Positions 1-4,964 of a stretch of 7,902 bases of DNA are shown piece after piece (within the stretch, counting starts at the first letter, position 1; every line of letters starts with the position of its first letter). The notes below the pieces were generated by a model that had not been told where the DNA came from, ran no database searches, and saw only the letters and a list, made by a program, of their open reading frames with translations. This stretch comes from Chitinophagales bacterium. Lineage in GTDB: Bacteria > Bacteroidota > Bacteroidia > Chitinophagales > BACL12. A program made the position numbers and the translations under genes. The DNA is taken from positions 1 to 7,902 of the forward strand of contig JACMJP010000078.1 in NCBI GenBank assembly GCA_014380545.1. The letters run 5' to 3'.

Positions 1-99
1 CTTTTTTTCTTTCTTGAAATATCAGTCATTCCTAAATTTTTCCTGATCGGAATATGGGGCAGCGGTAAAAAAGAATACAGCGCCATGAAGTTGGCTTAA
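1..99 (+). pseudogene. nuoM: nuoM, upstream fragment ending at an in-frame TAA
   Basis: Frame 1 is open from the window edge to TAA at 97-99 and reads as NuoM sequence. LEISVIPKFFLIGIWG corresponds to the transmembrane segment holding the essential glutamate of the family (E. coli NuoM Glu144, here the sixth residue), followed by the loop GSGKKEYSAMKLA. The same frame continues after the stop with MLMGGSALVFVGLLGLYF, the next helix, so the two parts are one ancestral gene. A single change, TTA (Leu) to TAA at position 98, would explain the break. TAA ends other genes here (nuoM itself, pheT), so a reassigned code is unlikely. The start of the gene lies outside the window. Either this is a true nonsense mutation or an error in the sequence or assembly; I cannot tell which. 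Confidence 0.8.
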
Positions 100-1104
100 A
101 TGCTGATGGGAGGTTCAGCATTGGTTTTTGTAGGGTTATTGGGCCTTTACTTCAATACAGATACAGGAAATGGAATACACACATTTGACCTGCTGCAGAT
201 CAGCCAAATGAAAATTCCTGTTGATGTACAACAAATCTTTTTCCCTTTCTTATTTGTTGGGTTTGGGATATTTTCTGCCCTGTTCCCTTTTCACACATGG
301 GTACCTGATGGACACTCATCTGCACCAACATCAGCCTCTATGTTTCTTGCAGGAATATCCATGAAGCTTGGTGGCTATGGTTGTTTAAGAGTTGCAACGT
401 ATTTAATGCCTGAAGCTGCAGAATATTATCAACCAATTATTATTTTATTAGCAACCATTGCAATTATATATGGTGCATTTGCAACCATGATGCAAAAAGA
501 TTTGAAATATATTAATGCATATTCATCTGTTTCGCATTGCGGATTTGTTCTATTGGGAATCGGAATGCTGACACAAACTTCTATTAATGGGGCAGTAATG
601 CAAATGGTTTCTCACGGATTAATGACAGCATTATTTTTCGCTGCCATCGGCATGATCTATTATCGAACACACACAAGAGATGTTTCAAAACTCGGTGGAT
701 TATTAAAAGTGATGCCGTTTATTTCAACAGTATTTGTTATTGCGGGTTTGTGCTCACTTGGTTTGCCGGGCTTTAGTGGTTTTGTTTCTGAGATGACTGT
801 CTTTGTAGGCTCATGGCAAAATGTCGAAACCATGTATCGCATCGCAACAATTTTAGCATGCGCAAGTATTGTTGTAACGGCAGTATATATTTTAAGGGCG
901 ACAGGCTCAGTATTAATGGGACCAATAAAAAATGCTGAGTATAGTTTATTAAAAGATGCATCATGGAATGAACGATTAGCAACAACAATTTTAATTATTG
1001 GAATTGTTGCTATTGGTATCGTTCCTTTTCTATTAACTGATCTGATCAATCCCGGAACTGAGTTTATTATAAATAAGATAACAAGTCTTAATTTAAATAA
1101 GTAA
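100..1104 (+). CDS. nuoM: NADH-quinone oxidoreductase subunit M (complex I), C-terminal two-thirds after the internal stop
   Basis: This is an antiporter-like (Mrp/ND4) membrane subunit of respiratory complex I, which couples NADH-to-quinone electron flow to proton pumping across the inner membrane. Residues counted from the ATG at 100 show family landmarks: FPFHTWVPDGHSSAPTSAS (62-80), a membrane lysine in GISMKLGGYG (Lys89, like E. coli Lys234), DLKYINAYSSVSHCGF with Lys136 (like Lys265), His172 in VSHGLMTALFF, the THTRD loop (190-194), and GLPGFSGFVSE with Glu231. All pumping-channel residues past the break are present. Together with the preceding fragment about 366 residues are visible, fitting a family length near 500. 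The ATG at 100 is not a natural NuoM start: it lies inside a helix and directly follows the TAA. It could serve only for reinitiation. nuoN follows after 19 bases, as in the usual nuo operon order. Confidence 0.88.
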   Translation: MLMGGSALVFVGLLGLYFNTDTGNGIHTFDLLQISQMKIPVDVQQIFFPFLFVGFGIFSALFPFHTWVPDGHSSAPTSASMFLAGISMKLGGYGCLRVATYLMPEAAEYYQPIIILLATIAIIYGAFATMMQKDLKYINAYSSVSHCGFVLLGIGMLTQTSINGAVMQMVSHGLMTALFFAAIGMIYYRTHTRDVSKLGGLLKVMPFISTVFVIAGLCSLGLPGFSGFVSEMTVFVGSWQNVETMYRIATILACASIVVTAVYILRATGSVLMGPIKNAEYSLLKDASWNERLATTILIIGIVAIGIVPFLLTDLINPGTEFIINKITSLNLNK

Positions 1105-1123
1105 AATATATTGAATAGTAGCA

Positions 1124-2533
1124 ATGGATAACAATTTTTTTACATTAATGAAATTTGAGTTATTACTAGTCGTAATAATTTTCATTTTATTATTCCTGAA
1201 GCTGGGAAAAAATAAAATGCCAACGGTTTCATTATTGCATATTACCAACGGACTGCTTCTGATAAATTTAATTGCCGGATTTTTTGGTAACACCGATGGA
1301 AATTTATTTGCAAATATGTTCAGAACAACTGAGCTGATCGTTCTGGAAAAAAATATACTCAACTTTGGGGTATTTATTATTTCATTACAATCTTTTAGTT
1401 ATTTAAAAGAGCATAAACATGTTACTGAGTTTTATATCCTGCTATTATCCACACTCATGGGCATGTTCTTCATGATATCATCACAAAATATTTTCATGTT
1501 TTATTTAGGATTGGAGTTATCTACTATTCCACTTGCGGCATTATCCAATTTTGACCTGGAAAAAAGAAGATCAGGTGAAGCTGCGATGAAATATATTATC
1601 TCCTCGGCATTTTCATCAGGTATATTATTATTCGGTATATCTTTATTATATGGAGCTACAGGATCAATAAATTTTTCTGAAATAACACCCTTATTAACTA
1701 CTGAACCACTTACTATTTTTTCGTTTGTTTTATTATTTGCAGGATTTGCTTTTAAAATCTCTGCAGTACCATTTCATTTATGGACCGCAGATGTATATGA
1801 AGGTTCGCCCGTACCCGTTACATCTTATTTAAGTGTAATATCAAAAGGAGCAATTTTATTTGTGTTTGTTTCAGTTTTGTATTCTGTATTCCAGCCATTA
1901 TTCGAAACCTGGTATAATGTAATTTATCTCATCAGCATCCTCACAATGGTGATTGGAAATTTATTTGCTATTCGCCAAAATAATTTAAAACGGTTCCTCG
2001 CATTTTCATCTATAGCGCAGGTTGGTTTTATTTTAGTCGGCATTTCAGGAAATTCACCGGAAGGAACTGCTTCTACTATTTATTTTATTTTAATTTATAT
2101 TTTTTCCAACCTCGGTGCTTTTGGAGTAATTAGTATTGTAAGTGCATTAAAAGGAAAAGAGAATATGGATGATTATAAAGGATTTTATAAAACAAACCCG
2201 GTGCTTACATGGATATTCACCATCAGTTTATTTTCCCTTGCAGGTATTCCGCCCACAGCAGGGTTTTTTGGAAAATTCTTTTTAATAATGGCTGGTGCAG
2301 GACAGGGAAATTATATTCTTATCACTATTGCTGCATTAAATATGATCATCAGCTTGTACTATTATTTAAAAATTGTGAAAGCAATGTTTATGGATACAAA
2401 TGAAAACCCTATTTCAACAATAAAAACTGATCTCATTCCATTAACAGCATTAATAATTTGTGTGGTTGGAATTATTATTACAGGTTTTGTTGGTGGATGT
2501 TATGAATATATTTATTCTTTAATAACCATATAG
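1124..2533 (+). CDS. nuoN: NADH-quinone oxidoreductase subunit N (complex I)
   Basis: This is the ND2-like, antiporter-type membrane subunit of complex I and normally the last gene of the nuo operon. The 469-residue protein is hydrophobic throughout with about 14 predicted helices, close to the E. coli length of 485. Conserved charged residues of the proton path are visible: Glu131 in FYLGLELSTIPLAAL, Lys156 in EAAMKYIISS, Lys211 in FAFKISAVPFHLWTADVYEG, Lys241 in SVISKGAIL, Lys289 in NLKRFLAFSSIAQVGF, and Lys384 in AGFFGKF after the family motif LAGIPPTAGF. The start ATG at 1124 lies 19 bases after the nuoM stop and has no Shine-Dalgarno sequence, as is common in Bacteroidota. The gene is intact, in contrast to nuoM. 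Translational coupling or a shared mRNA with nuoM is inferred from spacing. Confidence 0.96.
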   Translation: MDNNFFTLMKFELLLVVIIFILLFLKLGKNKMPTVSLLHITNGLLLINLIAGFFGNTDGNLFANMFRTTELIVLEKNILNFGVFIISLQSFSYLKEHKHVTEFYILLLSTLMGMFFMISSQNIFMFYLGLELSTIPLAALSNFDLEKRRSGEAAMKYIISSAFSSGILLFGISLLYGATGSINFSEITPLLTTEPLTIFSFVLLFAGFAFKISAVPFHLWTADVYEGSPVPVTSYLSVISKGAILFVFVSVLYSVFQPLFETWYNVIYLISILTMVIGNLFAIRQNNLKRFLAFSSIAQVGFILVGISGNSPEGTASTIYFILIYIFSNLGAFGVISIVSALKGKENMDDYKGFYKTNPVLTWIFTISLFSLAGIPPTAGFFGKFFLIMAGAGQGNYILITIAALNMIISLYYYLKIVKAMFMDTNENPISTIKTDLIPLTALIICVVGIIITGFVGGCYEYIYSLITI

Positions 2534-2564
2534 CGCATTGCGATATATTATTAGCGTATAAAAA

Positions 2565-2921
2565 ATGGCGATCAATCAAAATCATACATTCGAAGAATTA
2601 GATGGAGTTAAATGCTGCATCGTTGAAAAAAATGCTTCACAGGAACGGGTTAATTTTCTCAAGCAACTATTAGAATTAAATAACTACATCGTGATCGTGG
2701 TTCCTTCACCTCCACCAAAAACTGCAACCCCAGTTGCCGCTAATCCAAATGATGAAATTGTGCAGACAGAGATTATTCCCCCTACTCCTTCAACATTTAC
2801 GATCGGTGTTACAGATCTTTCATTTAATCCGACAAATGCCGTTTGGGGAAGGTTATTAAAAACACCTGAAGGAGATGTTGTAACACAGAGTTATTGGTTG
2901 CAGAAAATAAATCATATGTGA
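2565..2921 (+). CDS. conserved hypothetical protein with proline-rich linker, probable last gene of the nuo transcript
   Basis: This is a 118-residue soluble protein with no signal peptide and no membrane helix. It divides into an N-terminal part (about 10-46, GVKCCIVEKNASQERVNFLKQLLELNNYIVIVV, apparently beta-alpha-beta with an adjacent Cys17-Cys18 pair), a flexible linker rich in Pro, Ala and Thr (47-76), and a C-terminal part (77-114) with FTIGVTDLSFNPTNAVWGRLLKTPEGDVVTQSYW. I recall similar short proteins with a Pro/Ala linker in other Bacteroidota but know no assigned function and no domain name. It begins 31 bases after nuoN on the same strand with no terminator between them, so co-transcription with complex I genes is likely. 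A role in complex I assembly or expression would be a guess from position only. Codon use resembles the neighbours. Confidence 0.8.
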   Translation: MAINQNHTFEELDGVKCCIVEKNASQERVNFLKQLLELNNYIVIVVPSPPPKTATPVAANPNDEIVQTEIIPPTPSTFTIGVTDLSFNPTNAVWGRLLKTPEGDVVTQSYWLQKINHM

Positions 2922-2936
2922 TGTTTTAATGTACCC

Positions 2937-2966
2937 TAATAAATATTATACACCAGGTATTTATTA
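2937..2966. repeat. 9-bp A/T inverted repeat between the small nuo-linked gene and the Crp/Fnr gene
   Basis: TAATAAATA at 2937-2945 is mirrored perfectly by TATTTATTA at 2958-2966, with a 12-base loop. It lies 16 bases past the stop of the 118-residue gene and ends 24 bases before the next ATG. It could be an operator or a weak mRNA end structure. The stem has only A-T pairs and no following T run, so a classical terminator is unlikely, and such repeats arise easily by chance in AT-rich DNA. Confidence 0.3.
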
Positions 2967-2990
2967 ATTTCGTCATTCAATTTAATATTT

Positions 2991-3581
2991 ATGTTTGACA
3001 TATTGCGCTCCTATTTTGAAACTAAAAATAAATTGACAGATGATCAGTTTGAATTTATGCAAACACTTTTTATTCCCAGGAAAATGAAGAAAGGTGAATT
3101 TCTGCAGCGGGAAGGTGAAATAGCAAAATATGGTGCATTCGTTACAAAAGGTTGCTTGCGCAGTTATGTTATGGATACAAAAGGAAAAGAACATATAGTG
3201 CAGTTTGCTCCTGAAAATTGGTGGATAAGCGATACGGAAAGTATGGCAAATCCATTATCACATTCAAGATATTTTATTGATGCAATTGAAAATTCGGAAG
3301 TATTACTAATTGATCTTGCATCACAGGAAAAACTCATGGAAACCATTCCGGAATTTGCTATTCAATACAGACAAGGAATACAAAAAAGAAATGCAGCAAA
3401 AGACAAGAGAATTGTTTCTTCATTAAGTGCAACAGCAGAAGAACGCTACCAGGAATTTCTTAAAAAGTACTCCACAATAGCACAGCGAATTCCGCAACAC
3501 ATGCTTGCTTCGTATCTTGGTATCTCACCTGAAACGCTTAGCCGTATCCGCAAACAAATGTCTTCCAAAAAAATAATTTAA
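2991..3581 (+). CDS. Crp/Fnr family transcriptional regulator
   Basis: This 196-residue DNA-binding regulator has a cNMP-binding-like beta-roll (about 20-115, including KKGEFLQREGEIAKYGAFVTKGCLRSYV and EHIVQFAPENWWISDTES), a dimerisation helix (about 112-150) and a C-terminal winged helix-turn-helix (about 164-192). The canonical cAMP phosphate-binding signature (FGE...RSA) is absent, so cAMP is an unlikely ligand. There is only one cysteine (Cys55), so an FNR-type 4Fe-4S oxygen sensor is also unlikely. The recognition helix reads SPETLSRIRKQ (179-189). Its Glu181-x-x-Ser184-Arg185 matches the E-x-x-S-R signature by which E. coli FNR reads TTGAT half-sites, and a TTGAT-N4-GTCAA site lies 17 bases after this gene. 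The start ATG at 2991 gives the expected N-terminus. The effector is unknown. It may control the methyltransferase and DoxX-like genes that follow (inference). Confidence 0.9.
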   Translation: MFDILRSYFETKNKLTDDQFEFMQTLFIPRKMKKGEFLQREGEIAKYGAFVTKGCLRSYVMDTKGKEHIVQFAPENWWISDTESMANPLSHSRYFIDAIENSEVLLIDLASQEKLMETIPEFAIQYRQGIQKRNAAKDKRIVSSLSATAEERYQEFLKKYSTIAQRIPQHMLASYLGISPETLSRIRKQMSSKKII

Positions 3582-3597
3582 TCCACCTTTTCATTTC

Positions 3598-3611
3598 TTG
3601 ATATAGGTCAA
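3598..3611. promoter_or_regulatory. FNR/Crp-type operator TTGAT-N4-GTCAA
   Basis: TTGATATAGGTCAA is a near-perfect dyad (TTGA-N6-TCAA; half-sites TTGAT and, on the other strand, TTGAC), differing from the E. coli FNR consensus TTGAT-N4-ATCAA at one base. It sits between the regulator gene and the methyltransferase start. The E-x-x-S-R motif in the neighbouring regulator fits this half-site. Its centre is at 3604.5. If CACCTTTG at 3634-3641 acts as the -7 box, with transcription starting near 3646, the centre falls near -41.5, the classical class II activator position. Binding and promoter position are inferred. Confidence 0.6.
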
Positions 3612-3625
3612 TGTCCACGGTTTGA

Positions 3626-3644
3626 ATGCAAAGCACCTTTGCAT
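3626..3644. repeat. 8-bp inverted repeat ATGCAAAG-CAC-CTTTGCAT in the methyltransferase promoter region
   Basis: ATGCAAAG at 3626-3633 and CTTTGCAT at 3637-3644 form a perfect dyad with a 3-base spacer. The right arm overlaps CACCTTTG (3634-3641), one base from the Bacteroidota -7 consensus TAnnTTTG. It could be a second operator over the promoter or, if transcribed, a small 5' hairpin. It ends 30 bases before the chosen ATG of the methyltransferase. Confidence 0.45.
3634..3641 (+). promoter_or_regulatory. possible -7 promoter box for the methyltransferase gene
   Basis: CACCTTTG matches the Bacteroidota -7 element TAnnTTTG in seven of the eight positions (C for the leading T). No TTG lies at the usual -33 distance, which would suit a promoter that relies on an activator bound at the upstream TTGAT-N4-GTCAA site. 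The predicted leader to the ATG at 3675 would be about 29 bases. Confidence 0.35.
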
Positions 3645-3674
3645 CATTATAACCGAACAATAAAAACATTGAGC

Positions 3675-4439
3675 ATGATTTATAAAACCGAAAATAAGAT
3701 AACAGAAAATTCACAATGGTTCAGGCATTGGTTTGACTCTGCACATTATCATAAATTATATAATAAAAGAAATGACAAAGAAGCTGCTGATTTTGTAGAA
3801 CATTTGTTATCACATCTGCATCCTGCTAAACAATCAAGTATGCTTGATATCGGCTGCGGAAACGGACGACATTCAAAATACTTAGCTTCAAAAGGATTTA
3901 ATACTACCGGTTTTGATCTTTCTTTATCAAGTATCAGGGAAGCCAAAAAAAACGAAACAGAAAGGCTGCATTTCTTTCAACATGACATGCGATTGTCTTT
4001 TGGAAAAAACAAATTTGACTATGCATTTAATTTCTTTACAAGCTTCGGATATTTCCAGCAGAATGAACATGTTACTGTGATAAAGAATATTTCTGGTTCC
4101 TTAAAACAGGGAGGAACATTTGTACTTGATTATCTGAATGTACAGTATGCTGAAGGAAATATAATTCCTTCTGAAGAAAAAGAAATTGATGGCATTATAT
4201 ATAGTATCTCAAGATGGGTTGATGAAAAATATTTTTATAAAAAGATTTTGATCAGCGGAGATCAAATGGCAGCTCCTTTGGAATATGTCGAGCAAGTGGC
4301 CAGGTTTAATAAAAAAGATTTTGAAGCATTGTTCCTGCAGCATGATCTACAAATTGAAGAAACTTATGGTGATTATGAATTAAATACATATTATGTTAAA
4401 ACATCGCCAAGATTAATACTTATTGCAAAAAAAATGTGA
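3675..4439 (+). CDS. class I SAM-dependent methyltransferase
   Basis: This 254-residue soluble enzyme has the Rossmann-type methyltransferase fold. Motif I, MLDIGCGNGRHSKYL (56-70), binds S-adenosylmethionine; Asp81 in TTGFDLS is the acidic residue expected to hold the SAM ribose; HDMR (103-106) and FDYAFNFFTSFGYF (114-127) follow as motifs II-III, then LKQGGTFVLDYLN (143-155), the usual post-motif strand. The N-terminal WFRHWFDSAHYHKLYNKRND (15-34) is typical of a Bacteroidota group whose substrate I do not know. The C-terminal half (about 160-254) is probably a substrate-specific lid. I chose ATG at 3675: the open frame extends upstream to a TTG at 3639, but that codon lies inside the ATGCAAAG/CTTTGCAT dyad and the extra residues do not look like family sequence. 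The gene lies 93 bases after the Crp/Fnr gene, behind its putative operator. Confidence 0.88.
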   Translation: MIYKTENKITENSQWFRHWFDSAHYHKLYNKRNDKEAADFVEHLLSHLHPAKQSSMLDIGCGNGRHSKYLASKGFNTTGFDLSLSSIREAKKNETERLHFFQHDMRLSFGKNKFDYAFNFFTSFGYFQQNEHVTVIKNISGSLKQGGTFVLDYLNVQYAEGNIIPSEEKEIDGIIYSISRWVDEKYFYKKILISGDQMAAPLEYVEQVARFNKKDFEALFLQHDLQIEETYGDYELNTYYVKTSPRLILIAKKM

Positions 4440-4495
4440 TAAGAATCTTTTTATCTGCAAGAATTCTATTAATTTAAAAAGCAAAAAACAAAAAA

Positions 4496-4888
4496 ATGAA
4501 ATTAACAAAAAAAAGAAACCTGAGATTTATCCCTACACTGATTATATCATTCATGATTATAATGAGTGGCTTTTTCAAAATAAGCAGTGCGCCGCAGTTA
4601 GTTGAGCACTACACACAATTAGGAATGATAAAATACCTGCAAATTCTGGGGATAGCAGAATTGTTATGCATTTCCTTATTCATTTACAAGCAAACTATGC
4701 ATATTGGTCTTATGCTGCTCACCGGATATTTTGGAGGTGCAATAGCTGTTGAAATTTCGCATGGCAATTTATTTGTTGCTCCTTTGATGATACTTATAAT
4801 AGTATGGGTAGCAGCCTATATGCGCAATTCCTCTTTATTCATAGCTCAAAAAACTTTTAGAAAAGAAATGACAAGTTATATGGCATAA
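4496..4888 (+). CDS. DoxX-like membrane protein
   Basis: This 130-residue protein has four predicted transmembrane helices (about 11-28, 47-65, 67-88, 93-110) and fits the DoxX/DoxX-like family. SGFFKIS (24-30) at the end of helix 1, LGIAELLCISLFIY in helix 2, and TGYFGGAIAVEISHGNLFVAPL (76-97) are the family-like stretches. DoxX-like proteins are inner-membrane proteins sometimes linked to redox or thiol stress, but this subgroup has no firm role that I know. The first residues are strongly basic (KLTKKRNLR), placing the N-terminus in the cytoplasm. The start follows an A-rich tract (about 4478-4495) and no Shine-Dalgarno sequence, which suits Bacteroidota initiation. It lies 56 bases after the methyltransferase with no terminator visible, so joint transcription and control by the Crp/Fnr regulator are plausible. 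Confidence 0.87.
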   Translation: MKLTKKRNLRFIPTLIISFMIIMSGFFKISSAPQLVEHYTQLGMIKYLQILGIAELLCISLFIYKQTMHIGLMLLTGYFGGAIAVEISHGNLFVAPLMILIIVWVAAYMRNSSLFIAQKTFRKEMTSYMA

Positions 4889-4910
4889 ACAAACAACTGC
4901 TGAGCGTTAT

Positions 4911-4944
4911 TGATTGCAGAACAATACATCTGCCTGAGCAATCA
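4911..4944. repeat. imperfect hairpin between the DoxX-like gene and pheT
   Basis: TGATTGCAGA at 4911-4920 can pair with TCTGC (4929-4933) and AATCA (4940-4944), giving ten base pairs around an eight-base loop with a six-base bulge; TGATTGC/GCAATCA alone is a perfect 7-bp dyad. CTGCTGAGC (4897-4905) is echoed by CTGCCTGAGC (4930-4939). There is no T run, so it is not a standard terminator. It could mark the 3' end of the upstream mRNA or act near the pheT promoter. Confidence 0.35.
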
Positions 4945-4952
4945 CTAACTAT

Positions 4953-4960
4953 TATATTTG
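4953..4960 (+). promoter_or_regulatory. -7 promoter box of pheT (TATATTTG)
   Basis: TATATTTG is an exact match to the Bacteroidota -7 consensus TAnnTTTG. It ends only four bases before the pheT ATG, so transcription would begin at or within a few bases of the start codon, giving a leaderless or near-leaderless mRNA. The expected -33 TTG is weak: CTG at 4930-4932 is 20 bases upstream. No Shine-Dalgarno sequence precedes the ATG. Confidence 0.5.
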
Positions 4961-4964
4961 CAAC

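Noticed and set aside
97..99. Reassigned stop codon as the explanation for TAA in nuoM
   Set aside because: TAA is used as the terminal stop of nuoM and pheT in this same window, and Bacteroidota use the standard code.
660..1124. Antisense open frame of 154 residues opposite nuoM
   Set aside because: It is a shadow of the well-conserved nuoM sense frame, with no recognisable protein features or start signals.
2209..2403. 64-residue frame inside nuoN
   Set aside because: It is out of frame within strongly conserved nuoN coding sequence and is a shadow.
3639..3674. Upstream TTG start for the methyltransferase
   Set aside because: The TTG lies inside the ATGCAAAG/CTTTGCAT dyad and putative -7 box; the 12 extra residues are not typical of the family, and ATG at 3675 is a better start.
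4423..4605. Overlapping 60-residue frame between methyltransferase and DoxX-like gene
   Set aside because: It is lysine/asparagine-rich low-complexity sequence overlapping the DoxX-like start in another frame, without any recognisable domain.
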